NCBI GenBank assembly: GCA_005281725.1
Contig: SSBO01000001.1
Location: 10,246,251 to 10,310,250, forward strand
Direction: 5' to 3'
Length of the DNA stretch: 64,000 nucleotides
DNA from: Wuchereria bancrofti
Taxonomy: Eukaryota > Nematoda > Chromadorea > Rhabditida > Onchocercidae
In this document: positions 30,691 to 45,400 of the stretch, piece by piece
Layout of the letters: each line of letters begins with the position of its first letter
Position numbering within the stretch: the first letter of the stretch is position 1
Notes under the pieces: model-generated
Databases searched by the model: none
What the model was told of the DNA's origin: nothing
The model's input: the letters and a program-made list of their open reading frames with translations, nothing else
Position numbers and translations under genes: made by a program

Positions 30691-33389
30691 TTGGTTTTAG
30701 CACTGACTTATTTTACTTTACTAACAATACTATTAGCATTATTTCAAGTATTTGCTAACGTTTAAAGTAACTTTATTTAAATTAATAAATTAAAAATTAG
30801 GATTAAACTTTTTAATGTTTATTTAACATAGCTATTACTATGAATTATAGTAAAAATTTTTTACACATTTTCTTAATTGATTAATTTAAATGAAATCATT
30901 TCTTCGTCGATTAATTTAAATCAAATCATTTCATTGTTTCATTGTTAAATGTTTGTAAATAAAAAAGATGAAAAAAAAAAAGAATTGTTTTGTTTCTAAA
31001 AAAATAAAAAAAAATAATAATACATAGATAGTTTATAAAATCAAAAAAAAAAAATTAAATTAATCATATAATCATATCATTCTTATATACTTTTATCATA
31101 CATTCAATAATATATCCATAGCTACTCTTTCTGCTTTTTCACAATAAATTTTAATTTATTTCAATTAAATAATATTAGATAAAAGATAAACATTATAACT
31201 TTGCTACACTCTAATAATCAATATGATGATCAATTGTCTTATCACATATCATTAATCATGCGTGAAACTAAACTTGATAATATGTTAGATTAAAATTATA
31301 AAAAAAAAAAAATTTCAACAAATTCAATATTACTGTATTTTGCTTAATTATATTTCAAATATCTGTTTATAGCATTTGATTTAATAAAAAAATGGTTTAA
31401 ATTTCACCACCACATAAAATATCAATGATTTGAATCTTTTCTTTTCTTTTCTTTTAGTACTTACAAATTAATCATATGCAATGATATCATTCTCTTATCT
31501 TTTATCACTTTCATATCTGTTAATCATATCTTTTAATCATACATTCAATAATATTATTCTGATTTATTTTAATCACTTGCATTTCTCTTTTTTTTCGACA
31601 AAAAAAAAAATCAAAAATCAAAAAAAAAAAAAAGATATCTTATAAATTGAGAAATGTATCAAATGTTTTTTTTTTTTCATCAAATTTTATTGTCATTCAA
31701 AAAAAAACAAAAAACAAACAAACAAAAAAAAAGAGAGAGAAAGAAATAGAAAAGAATATGTAAGTGAATGACAAAAAAATAAAAAAACAAAACGAAACGA
31801 AAAATTCTTTGTTTAAACAATAAATTATTTCTATCAACTAAACAATTTTTAGTAGTTTATCTTTTCTAATTTGCGCACATTAGAATTATTTGTTAAAAAT
31901 TTCAAATGTTTTTTTTTTTTTTTTTTGCTTCCTTTGCTCTTTTTTTTGTTTTCTTTTTCATTTCATTTGGTAAATTAGTTAATATCACTAGAAACATATA
32001 AATGATTTAGATGGAAAAAAAAAATTTAAATTATATACACGTGTATGTTTTTATTAATGAAAAATTATAGTTATAATAAAAGTTAAAAATATTTATTAGT
32101 AAACAATTTAATAATTATATATTAAAATTAAGGAAGAAAAAAACTTTGTTTTGTTTCAAATATTTAACAAATCATATTTTTTTATTTCAAACATATTTCG
32201 TCTTTTTCTTTCTCTTTTCCTTTTTTTTTTTGCTTTCTTTTTGATTGTTTGAAAGTTAAAACGAAAAAAGTTTCTTTTTTTTTTTAAATATTTTTCAAAA
32301 TCTAACAACCAAACGTACTTCTATTTCAGGATGAATCAATCATTGCTAAATGCCTATAAATTGTTTCGTATCTAAAGCATTCAACGTTTTAACCAACCGA
32401 CAAAACTTTTGTTCAACTTTCTTCAACTTCAATTTTCATATTTTCCTATTTCTTTTTTTTTTTTTTCATGCATATCTTCTCATTTCATCTTTTTGACGAC
32501 GAAAAATTTGTGAAGTTTTTCAAATTTTTACATCATAATTTCATAAATTTGAAAATGTAATTTTCAGGAATGATAAAAATTATGAATTAGTATTATCAAA
32601 CGTTTTTTGCAAGGCATATATCTTCAAGAAATTTAAAAAAAAAAAAAAAAAAAAAAAGAAAAGTAATGTAATCAACTCTTTAAAGATAAAAATTCAAATT
32701 TGACATCCAAAATAATGTAATTAAGCAATTATTATTATTTATTATTATTATTTCTATTATTATTATTGTTATTTCTATTATTGTTATTATCATTTTTATT
32801 GTTATTATTAATTATTATTCCCATGTAATGAAACATTTTCTTCCTCATTCAATTTAAATTATATTTGTAATGTATGAAAATGATTTGAATGCATTTTAAT
32901 TAAATAATGAAATAATTTTTGTTAATAATCAATGTCAATTTGTTATCAAAAAACATATAAAATATTTTTTATTAAATGTAACTGTCATTAATAAAATTTT
33001 TTTGTTAATCGATGCGATATGCTTTTTTCAAATTTTTACTTGACAAATGATTAATTTCATCCATACTTCTTTTTTTCTTTTTTTTATACTTCTTTAGTGA
33101 TGAGAAAATTTTAGCCTATATAATCAAATAAATTTTGTTTATAACATTGGCTAAATAATTTGTTTATATTAGGCTAATTATTATATAACTATTATTAAAT
33201 AACTTAAAGCTACTAAAATTTAAATACAAATTTTCATTTTCAAAATTTTTACCTCTATAATAATAGCTTGTATAATAATTAGCCGATATGATGATAATAC
33301 TGAAATACTGAAATGATTACCTATCAATTAATGAAATTAGTAAATTATTATCATATTATTTACTTATGCATATATAAAATGAGTGTAAT

Positions 33390-33399
33390 CATTTTTTAG
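33390..33399 (+). other. Candidate spliced-leader acceptor for the K2P gene
   Basis: CATTTTTTAG ends 18 bases before the ATG at 33418, with no coding exon upstream; this matches a trans-splice acceptor. Confidence 0.5.
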
Positions 33400-33417
33400 G
33401 CTTAATTAATTAGCAAA

Positions 33418-36400
33418 ATGGCGGTGTTCGTACGAACTGAATCACGTCGTCAAACGTGTCATCCGTCATCAATAATGATGGATATAAGCGACGAATTGAT
33501 TAGCAGATATGATAATGCCGGGTTAGTTGTTAAGTTGGAATGTTTTCATTGTTTTAAAATTTAAAATTGAATATTTCCACTTTTTTTTCAATTTTAAAAA
33601 ATTAAATATTTAATGTTGTACTTTAAAATTGAATATTTCACAGTAATATTACTACAATTTTATCTATGTGCAGTGTTATCACTGATAATTATGCCATATA
33701 TATAATCTGATAGCATACAAATTATCATTTATCATCTCTTCAAGTTTTTTTTTTAATGTTACTTTTCTCATTTAAATTTAGATTAAATTATCCATCCTGA
33801 AAATAATGAATTATTAATAAATGTCTTTTTTCCTCATTAAAATCATTTCGTTTTTTTTTTCTTGAACTTTGATTACTTACTCATTAGCACATTTGCTAAT
33901 TCTAAACTAAAATGATAACATTTTCTGAACAGAAAGAGTATCATTAATCGTTCCTTTTTTTTTTTTGTCTTTATTTTTCTCTAATAAAAAAAAAGCTTAC
34001 TTTTAATTTTTAAAAAGAAAATTCAAACCAAAAAAAANAAAAATCACTCAAAGACAAAAAAAATGTAGCAATTTTTGGTTTGTTATTATTTTTTTTTTCA
34101 AATTATCAGTTTGAAAAAATTGAAACTTTTAAAATTTTACACATTTAATAAATCTATTGGGAATTTTTAATTTTATTTTTTTCTTCTTTGAATGTTCCAT
34201 TATTGTTTTTGAATATTCTAATAAATATTATAGCAAAAAAAAAAAAAAAGAAAAAGTATTTATTTTGTTGAAAAAGTACAACGGAAGAAAATAATTAGTG
34301 TTCCAATTAATCTTTTTTTTCTTTTGAAATTAGCGTATCAATATAAAAATATTTGCACAATTGTTCATATATCTATCGTTGCTTTTCATCGGTAAACTCT
34401 TTTATCTTTTTTAAATTCATTTTCATATTACAAAAGCAAAAGTGTTATTTATCTTCTAAAATGATTGTTTTCTTTATTATTATTATTATTATTAAATTTT
34501 ATTTTTCCTATTTCTTGCTTGATAGTAAATAAAAAAACAAAAAATAAAATGTTAAAAATTGACAGTGAAATGAAAAAGAAATAATATTAAATTTATTTTT
34601 GTCAGTTTTTTTTATCAATTATTACTGTCATAAAAATTGCAAAATATATTGAAATTAAATTACTAAACAAAATAAATATGAAAATGCCACACAGACACAA
34701 AGAAATAAATAACCAAACGAATATTCATGCTAGGATATTCCGTATTATTCAGTTTGTGACAAAATTATTTTAAAATTAAATTTTATTCAAATTGAAAATG
34801 TTTAAGACAAAACAGATTCATATATTAAAGCTTTAAGATAGGAACAAAAATTTTTATAATTTGAATGTTTATATTTAAACATTACTATTTAATAAAAGAA
34901 TTGAAATCTTTGAACTATCTGTTAAATTATCATTTGTATCATTAATAAAATAAAATAAAATAATTATACAATTTCATACAAGTGATATTTTAAAATTATC
35001 ATTGCTATCAGCAAGTAATTAATACATCTTTTTTTCAAAAATCCTTTTTAACATTTCAATTAATTATGCTATTTTTAATTTTTTATCACTTATCAAACTA
35101 TCATATATTTATTAAAATCTTTCTTATCAATTTTTATCCTTCTATTATTTAAATATTTTATATATTTTCTTACTTTATTATTTTCATAATTTTAACGATT
35201 ACTTCTTTTTCTCCTTCTTACTCCTTTGTCTTTTTTTTTTTCCTTCATCTTATATGATTAAAAAAAATTTTGTACAAAAAAAAAAAAAAAAAAATTGTTT
35301 TAATTTGAAAAATTTTACAAATGAATAAAAGGAAAAGACAAAAAAAAGAAAAAGATCATTGATAAGTAATTCATTCTAATTTTCATAATTTTCACAAATA
35401 TTTTTAGGATGAAAAGTAGGAATGATTTCTATGGTATCATTCATTTCATTCGATCATTGTATGCTAAATGAAATGAAATCAACTATGGTTATACAGTAAT
35501 ATCACTTCCAAATAATTATTGTAAACAAAATTGATTGATGTTTGCAGTCGTCTGTCGCTCTTTTCACATTCATCAACAGATACACAAGCACAACATTCAC
35601 AATTGGTTACTTTGGATGATCCTACAAGTAGTAATTTTATCGATATTGATGAACAAGTTAGTTTTTTTTTTTTTTTTGAGTAATTTAAAATAATATATTA
35701 ATTAAATTGATAAATGTTATATTTTATTTCATAATAATTACATTATTACTTGTATCGCAATTATTATTCATGAAAAAGAGAAGGAAAGAAAAATATATGT
35801 TAAAGGTAGAATTTAATAACTTAAAATGTTCATTATATCTATTTGAAATGTAAAATGTTTCTTTTTGAATAATTTAAAAAATTAAATTGATAAATGTTAT
35901 ATTTTATTTAATAATAATATTATTATTACTTTTATCGCAATTATTATTCATGAAAAAGAGAAAGAAAAATATATGTTAAAAGTAGAATTTAATAACTTAA
36001 AATTTTCATTATATCTATTAGAAATGTGAAATGTTTCTTTTTGAATAATTTAAAAAATTAAATTGATAAATGTTGTATTTCATTTAATAATAATTATATT
36101 ATTACAATCATAATTATTATTCGTAAAAAAAAAAAACAAAAAGAATGAAATGAAAAAGGAAAAAAGAAGGAAAATATATATTAAAAGTAAAATTTAATAA
36201 TTAAAATTTTTCATTATATCTATTAGAAATGTGAAGTGATAAAAAATAATCAATGATTGACCAAATTCATAAATGTTATATTTCACTTAATAATAATTAT
36301 ATTATTTGCTAATATAATTATATATGAAAAAAAGAAAATATCTACTAGAAGTAAAACTTAAATTTTTCATTGTATCTATTTGAAACTAAAAACAAATATC

Positions 36401-39400
36401 AATGATTGATCACTTTACATATTTTTTTTTCTTCCGTTATTTTCAAAATACTACTAAACTGCATATATATTTATTTTTGCAAATGCCAATCTGCTAATCT
36501 ACCCAATTTTAAAATGTATAAAAGTTCATTCATTGATTTTATTTTTCATGACAAGATTGTTTTCTTTCTTTTTCTTCTTTTTTTTTTTGTTTTTTTTCAA
36601 AAGCTTATTTTTTTTATTTTACGCTTCTAGCAATTGATAAATTTTATGTTGTAAAAAACATTTCCATGATGTGAAAAAGAAAAAAATTAGGAAAAATAAA
36701 AATATACAAAATTTTTTTTTTCTTTTTCAGGAAGCTAATAATAATAATGAATTTTTTTGGCTAAATTGAAAATTGAACTGCTTAATAACAAAAATTTTCC
36801 ACGAAACAGGCAATAAGCTAATATGTTAGGCATTTCTATAAATTGTACTAACAATGAGCAATAAAAAATTTAAATAAATTAGAAATAACCGGAAACGATT
36901 AATAAAAATTGCATGTAAATATCATACATAAATATTTTCTTTTAATTTTTGAAAATAATTTATTGCTGTTAGAGGAAAAAAACAAACGATAGAACAGTTA
37001 ATTGTTAGTGGTGAAACGATTGGTACGTGTGATGAAATCAGGAAAAGTGCTTACGTAAGTTTCCTGAAAGTATATGCAATGAAATCAGGAAAAGTGCTTA
37101 CGTAAGTTTCCTGAAAGTATATGTAATGAAATCAGGAAAAGTGCTTATGTAAGTTTCTTGAAAGTTGCGTAATGAAATCAGGGAGAGTGCTTACGTAAGT
37201 TTCCTGAAAGTATATGTAATGAAATCAGGAAAAGTGCTTATGTAAGTTTCTTGAAAGTTGCGTAATGAAATCAGGGAGAGTGCTTACGTAAGTTTTCTGA
37301 AAGTATATGTAATGAAATCAGGAAAAGTGCTTATATAAGTTTCTTGAAGGTTGCGTAATGAAATCAGGGAGAGTGCTTACGTAAGTTTCCTAAAAGTATA
37401 CACAATGAAATCAGGAAAAGTGCTTACGTAAGTTTTCTAAAAGTATACGTAATGTAATCAAGAAAAATGTGTGCGTGGTTTTCAGTCGAAAATGATTGAA
37501 TTGTCTATTTCAATTTCAATTTTTATCTATGAACTATTTTTCTACAAAAAATTTGACCACTTTAAATGCTCATTCAATATAAGCAAATGCTTGACATTGA
37601 TAAATTCAAAATATAAAAAATTAAAACTGTCAATAAATTACGCATATTGTGGCTGTTATGTGATACTTTTGTTGACACTTTTTTTTTTTAAAGTAACTTT
37701 TAAATAAACAATTATGATTTTCAAAAAGGAAAAAAAAATCATCCTTTCTAGGGAACTAATTCAATTTTGTCCTTTTTACATTTTTAAAATTGAAATCCTG
37801 TCATTTTATAAAACTCAAAAATCGATTTAATTCAAATTCAAAAATTAGTTTAATTTAAAAGTTGTTGCTATTGTTTTCATAATTAATAATTATTACTGTT
37901 ATGTGCTGTAACACTTTTTGACAATTAAAAATGAACAACTTGAAAACAAACTTTTTATGTAATTTATGTTGACTACGTTACTTGAAGTTGCCGGATATCC
38001 AGAAATGCATCCGGTTGAAATTATTTTTTTACCGGATATTACATTTTATTTTATTCCGTCGTCCTATTTCATGTACGGCTAGCAATTTGACATTGTTTCT
38101 TGATCTGTCCAAATAATCACATTAATTGTTTTCTCTTCTTTGCTTTTTGCCAATTAATTTTTGATTAATTAATGAGAACTTTTTACATCTCAGTCTTCTA
38201 CTTTCTTTTTAATTCATGAATTTAAATTGTCAAAAGAAACTTTGTAGAGATTTTTATTGGATAAAATTTTTATTTTTTATAATTTCCTATAGTTTATTAA
38301 AATTTTCACATTATATATTATAGTTGATATATCATCTAAGGATCAACAATAAGTTGTTTGAAAATAAATAACCTTTGATCCAATAATTTATTGTCATAAA
38401 TTTTAAGAATAGTTTAGCATAAGCTTTGTTATTTAATCAATTTTTTCAAAAAAAAAAAAAAAAATATTATTGAAAATTTATGCTATCGTTGTGAAATTGT
38501 TTCAATAAATTGATTTTATTTTTTTTCACAATGATTACAAAAAAAATTATTTTCTATAAACAATTTATATTTGATAAACTTTTGCTTATGAATATCAATA
38601 AACATTTAATAATGTTAAAGAGTAAAATAGAAAAAAAAAATTTGCTTATTTGATATTTCAGGTTTTTAATCGAACAGGTGAAGAGAAGATACATTTGCAA
38701 AAGCAAAAGCCAAAAGATTTCTTTGGACAGGTTATTTTATATTTTAATTTCAAATTAATGATGTAAGGCGTCATGTAAAATTCGGGATAAACTGAAGTAG
38801 AAATGTTTAATAATAATTTATGAATTTGTGGAAATATTGATGAGACTTAACAAAATTTAAAAAAATTTATTTCATTGCTTTTTTCCGCAAATATTAGCTT
38901 TATATTTAATTGAAATCGAGGAAATTGTTCAATAATTGTTTGTATAATTGAAAGAAAAAGAAATATTTTTGCTATGTTTTGGTTGTTTTTGTTATTAATA
39001 GCATTTTTTGTTTATTTTTGTTTGTTTTTATGATTAATTGCGTTTTTTCTTTTTCTTTTTGTTTTTCGTTTACTTTTATTATTAATCATATTTTTATTTT
39101 TATCGGTGTTTTTATCATTAATTTTATTTATATCTTATCATTAAGTTTTACCATTTTTTTAATTTTATTTATTTTTACCATTAGTGACTTTTTTTGTTTA
39201 TTTCTGTGATTAATAACATTTTTTTTTTTGTTTATATTATCATTAATCTATTAAAAAAACAAAAACTTTTGCACTTCATAAAATGATTATCGCGTATGTG
39301 TTTGTTAACATCAAATGATTACTTATTTATTAAATATAATCTCAGTAATAGTAAAATTTTAGGCGAAATTTTATTACGACAAATATAAGTTACGACATAT

Positions 39401-42400
39401 TGCACCGTTTGTTTTATTAACAATATACTCATTATTGGGCGCTACATTATTCTGTTGGGTGGAACAAGAGCATGAACAAGAACTTATCAGGTTTATCACT
39501 TTTTTTTTAAATTATCAAGATTTTTTAATTGATTATAAGCTTCTTTGTTAGGTTAACTAACATTGTTTTTTTAGTTGATACTTTATTCTTTTTCCTAATT
39601 AACACAATTAAATAATAAACAACAATATAAATCTTTTTATTGTTAAATTGAATATTATTAAATAAAATGTACTGTCTTTGTATGAAATACATTTAGAAAA
39701 ATGCTAATTACTATAATATATGCGAAAAAATAAAAATTATCAAAAATATTGAAGAGAATTTTTTTTTGAATTTTAGGAAAGAAAAAATTATATTAGATGA
39801 TTTGAGGAATGATACATTTCAACAGTTAAGGCGAGTTTTCCGGAACAAAAATTCAGATGCAAACACAAATTTGATTAATTCAAAGTAAACAATTTCATTT
39901 TTTTTTCAAATTTAACTTTATTTCTCTTTGACAATCCTTTCTTTCTTTCAAGTTATTTGAAAATTTTAATGATTAAAAAGTGTTATTTCATTATACTGAG
40001 ATTAAAATAAATTCATACAAAAGAAATAATATTGTTCATATTATAAGGTCATAGGTTGTTTTATACTAATGCATGTACAAATCTAAATCTATTGTATGAT
40101 TCGATTTTCTTTTTTCAAATTTTAGAAAAATATTATTATGGTATGAAAGTCAATTAACAAAATTAAAAATACCAGAAGGCTTAGAATGGGATATGTGGGG
40201 TGCACTCTTCTATGTTGGTACTATTTTTACCACTATCGGTTAGTTTATAGCATTATTCCATTAAATTATTAGCAATTTCTTTTTCTCTACTCTTCAAAAA
40301 TTAGTTTATATATATTTTAGTGTTTTTTATATTCTAGGTTATGGTAATATAGTACCACGAACAATTTTTTTTTTCTTTTTTACTCTTTAAAAATAAATTT
40401 GTATATAATTTTGTAATTTTTATATTCTGGGTTATGGTAGCATAGTGCCACCGTAGTACGGTAATATAGTATCACAATTTCTTTCTTTTTTAAGTTGTTA
40501 AGAAATGAATTTATATATATTTCATTATTTTTTATATTTTAGGCTATGGTAACATAGTGCTACGAACAATTTCTTTTTCTTTTTTACTATTTAAAAATAT
40601 ATTTATATATATTTTAGTGTTTTTTATATTCTAGGTTATGGTAGCATAGTGCCAGTGTAGTATGGTAATATAGTATCACAATTTCTTTTTTAAGGTGTTA
40701 AGAAATGAATTTATATATATTTCATTATTTTTTATATTTTAAGCTATAGTAATATAGTGCCACGAACAATTTCTTTTTCTTTTTTACTCTTTAAAAATAT
40801 ATTTATATATATTTCAGTATTTTTTATATTCTAGGTTATGGTAATATAGTACCACTACAGTATGGTAATATAGTATCACAATTTCTTTTTTTCAAGTTGT
40901 TAAAACATAAATTTATATATATTTCATTACTTTTTTATATTTTAGGCTATGGTAATATAGTGCCACGAACAATTTCTTTTTCTTTTTTACTATTTAAAAA
41001 TATATTTATATATATTTTAGTATTTTTTATATTGTAGATTACGGTAATATAGTACCACTGCAGTACGGTAATATAGTATCACAATTTCTTTTTTTTAAGT
41101 TGTTAAAAAATAAATTTGTATATATTTCATTACTTTTTTATATTTTAGGCTATGGAAATATAGTGCCACGGACGCCAGGTGGAAAAGCATTGAGTATTGT
41201 ATATGCAATTTTTGGTATACCACTTGTATTAGCTATATTAAGTCAATTTGGTAAAACTCTCACAACTTTTGTAAGCGATGTTTGGATGAGGTACTATTGT
41301 CTGAATTATTTTGATTATATTCGAATATTTAATTGATGTTAAATTAGTTCATAAGATTTCATTTTTTTTTCATTTCAGTGAATTTATTAAAAATATTTTT
41401 TAACTAAGTAATGTTTCATTTATTACTCATTAATTAATATTACTTGCAAAAGTAGTATTGAAATTTTGAAATACTTTTTTTTTGAAAAAAAAAAAGCAAA
41501 AATCAGATAGTTATTTTTATGATATTAATGTCACATTTGAAAATAAATAAAATTTGGTCTTAAAATGATAATAACGTTTGTTTTTCTGCTTTTGCCAATT
41601 AAATAAGTTGTTCCGTTTAAATTTCACTTTTACAAGTTTGTTTGTTACAAATTTATATGAAATGAAATGAGAAATACTGAATCATTTACGAGCAACTGAA
41701 CAATTAGATTGCTTGTAAAACAATTTACAATTGAAATTACTGCAAAGCTATAATTCTTTTACAACTAAATGTTATATATGAAATAATAGAAGATTAAAGG
41801 AAAGAAAAGAAGAGAAAACAACAAATGATTTTTGGATGAAAATTTTCAATAAATTTTTTTAAAAAGATCACAACTTCAATGGTATCATATATCATTTGTT
41901 TTAGTAACTTTAGATGCAAAAATTTCTTGCTAATCGTGAAATTGTATTAAATTACATGAAAAAATGAACAATGAGACATTTTTTGAAGAAAAAAATTATT
42001 TTTTTAGTTTAAATTAATGTAAAATTTGAAAATAAAACGAATTACTGATATACCTAAAGTTTGAGTAAAAATTTTTATGTAAAAATCTTAGATAAAATTA
42101 TTAGACATTTCTGTAACAAAAAAAATCACAATTTAATCGTATAGAATGGTATAAAATTAAAAAAGTATTATTTATTCATCGAGAATTCTTAAAATATCAT
42201 ATATCTCAGAAGTAAATATTTATTCATCGAGAATTCTCGGAATGTAATATATCTCAGAAGTAAATATTTATTCATCGGGAATTCTCGGAATGTAATATAT
42301 CTCAGAAGTAAATATTTATTCATCGAGAATTCTTGAAATATAATATATCTCGGAAGTAAATATTTATTCACCGAGAATTCTCGGAATGTAATATATCTCA

Positions 42401-45400
42401 GAAGTAAATATTTACTCATCGAGAATTCTCGGAATGTAATATATCTCAGAAGTAAATATTTATTCATCGAGAATTCTTGAAATATAATATATCTCGGAAG
42501 TAAATATTTATTCACCGAGAATTCTCGGAATGTAATATATCTCAGAAGTAAATATTTACTCATCGAGAATTCTCGGAATGTAATATATCTCAGAAGTAAA
42601 TATTTATTCATCGAGAATTCTTGAAATATAATATATCTCGGAAGTTAATATTTATTCACCGAGAATTCTCGGAATGTAATATATCTCAGAAGTAAATATT
42701 TATTCATCGAGAATTCTCGAAATGTGATATATCTCAGAAGGAAATATTTATTCGAGAATTCTCATTACTAGGTATCGCGAGTGTATTAAAGGTTATACCA
42801 AACGGCGACGCATTGCATTAGCAAAACAACGACAAATATTGAGGCTTAAAAAATGGAAGTATATGCAGTAAGTATTTTAGGTATTATATAAATATAATTT
42901 TCAACTTTTTTACTACATCTGAAATGCCAATATTAAATGGATTTCAGGCTAACATAGCCGATTAATTAAAGTTGCTGAATAAAGTTAAATAAAGTTACTA
43001 TGCTGATTTTACTAAAAAAAAATGGCATCAAATAAATTTCAGGCTAACATGGCCATTTTTTTTTTTGCTTAATTAAAGTTACTGAATAAAATTTTTAAAA
43101 ATTTATTTTAAAAAAAAAAACAAAGAAATACTGATTGATTATTGATTGATTAATTGATTGATTGAATTTTCATAGAGGAGTGCTGGATATGGAAGAAGGA
43201 AATTTAGAACCAAATCATCGATTATTAAATAATAATCCAATCTCAGAAACAACCGAAATAATCGAAGATGAAAAAATTGAAAGCAGGTTTGCATAAATGT
43301 TAATATTTCAGTATCATTTCACAAATTAGCTACAATCTTAAATTATTTTGCGTTTGAAAAGGAAAAAAAATTTTTTTTCTATTTAATTTTATTAAAATCA
43401 CACATATTTAAAAACAATTGATTTTAGTAGTGCAAAAAAAAAATAAAAAAATTTAATCAATTTAATCATACACAATATATTTCATTTTAGCTCTATTTTT
43501 ATATGTATTTTTCCAAATATATTTTTATACGTATCATTTTAATTTTCTATTGATAATTAATTAATTCCATTTTATTTTATATATTTCAATTATTATTTCA
43601 CATACTTTTTTTATTTTAGAACAATACCAGTTTGGCTTGCATTACTTATTTGTATTGGTTGGATATGTATTTGTGCGGGTTTATTTTGCCTCTGGGAAAC
43701 ACGCTGGTCCTATTTCACTTCCCTTTATTTTTTCTTCATTTCATTATCAACCATTGGCCTTGGTTAGAATCATTTAATATTTTCATATTAATAAAATTAT
43801 TAAATTCATCAATTACTTATCCTTTTTCTTTTCTTTTTTTTTTTTTGTTTTGTTTATGTTTCGCTTAAAATTTTTAAAATTAGCTTAAAATTTTTTTTCA
43901 CTTTTCTTTTTCGCTCTTTTTTCCCATTTTCAAATCAATCATAAAATTTGCTTAAATTTTTTTTTAGAAAAAAAAAAAGAAATAATTTCATAATCATTTT
44001 TACAACACATTAGGTGATGTTGTACCAGATCATCCGCACATGTTAATATTAATGTTTTGGTTGGTGATCATTGGTCTTTCCATTGTTTCAATGCTTCTTG
44101 GTGTAATACAAATTAAATTTGAAGAATGGCTTTATCATTTGATGATTCGAATGCAGGCAATTAATTATCAATTTTTATAATTTAAAAAAAAGAAAAAAAT
44201 TTCAATGACTAGAAATTTCTTAATAATATTTCTTATTATAATTAGTGTTAAATTATTAATTCATAAATATTTTTAATTCCTTCTTCATTTCAATTTATTT
44301 GAATTTAAAAAAAAAAAAAAAGAAATATATGAATGTAATAAGAATTTTATTTTGAATAATTTTTATCATTTTATTTTTACAGAAAGAATATCAACGTGCT
44401 TTAGCATGCGGTGATCCGGTAAAACGGAATGAAATACTACAACGCTTAATGGCAAAAGAACCATGGTATATTCGAAATATGGCACCACATTTGCTTACTG
44501 AAAAACAAACTGCTCAACTTGATAAACAGGTTAATTCCTCTTTTTTTTCTAATATTTAAAAAATTAAAAATTGCTTATTAAAATGAGCTTATGAACTGTA
44601 TGTAAAATATTCTTGGATTTTAAATATTCTTGGATTGCTTTAAATTGATTAAATGATCAACTTTAAATTCATTAAATAAATTTAAGTTAAGAGTGAGTTT
44701 TTTTTTTATTATTCAAAAATTAAAAATTATTTATTAAAATGAACTTATGAAATGAATGCTAAATATTTTTGGATTTTAAGTTGATCAAATAAATTTAAGC
44801 TGTATATGTTGAAATGAAAGAATGAGTTTTTTTTAATGATGATATGATAACTGTATTTTAAATTCAAACCAAAGATTTACAATAAAATTTTAGAAATTTT
44901 ATTTTAACAAAAGATATTCAACAAACACATACAATAGAAATATGAAGTTGAAATTTTTAAAAAATTTAGTTAAAAGTAATTAATTATTTATAAATGATTA
45001 ATTATTCGATATAAAAAAGCTATAATTACAGGCTGAAACTTATGAACGATCAGTGCGAATGTTAAATAACAAAAATGTTCAAACAGAAGAAAAATTTTTC
45101 GACAAATCTTCTGTGCATAATTCAACTGCAAAACTTCAAGTTAGTACTATCATATCAATTTTAAATTATCATTTCTTATCTTTTAGCTTATTTCATTGAT
45201 AGGTGTGTGATGTGATAAATATTGATAATGAAACTATTTCAGGATATGGGTACAGCTATGAGTTCTACAGAAGAAATTTACTCAGAAGAGAAGGATGTAA
45301 GTGCGCAATGGATGAAAGATACTGAAAATGCTGGGTAAATTATTTTATCAGTTTTTTTTTTTTTGAGTCATAATAATTTATAGACTTACTTTATATTCTT

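Larger units (their letters stand above)
28934..33417. other. 4.5-kb gene-poor region upstream of the K2P channel
   Basis: No exon on either strand has convincing composition. The content is A/T homopolymers, a GGAT/AGAT microsatellite at 30656-30690 and short ATT-repeat tracts at 32731-32820. It should include the 3' UTR of the 27348 gene and promoter sequence for the K+ channel, whose likely spliced-leader acceptor is at 33390-33399. Confidence 0.45.

Noticed and set aside
34038..34038. Single ambiguous base N in an A-run
   Set aside because: It is an isolated sequencing or assembly ambiguity in a homopolymer within K2P intron 1, with no biological meaning.
37031..37460. Regularly spaced repeats considered as a CRISPR array
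   Set aside because: Units are head-to-tail without unique spacers and lie in a eukaryotic intron.
38979..39209. Membrane-protein-like Phe/Ile-rich frame in K2P intron 3
   Set aside because: T-rich low-complexity DNA always translates as hydrophobic residues; it lies within an intron of a secure gene model and has no splice context.
42189..42611. 140-residue minus-strand open frame of repeated [20 protein letters not shown] units
   Set aside because: It is produced by the 48-bp intronic array; the unit length is divisible by three and the composition is that of the repeat, with no gene signals.
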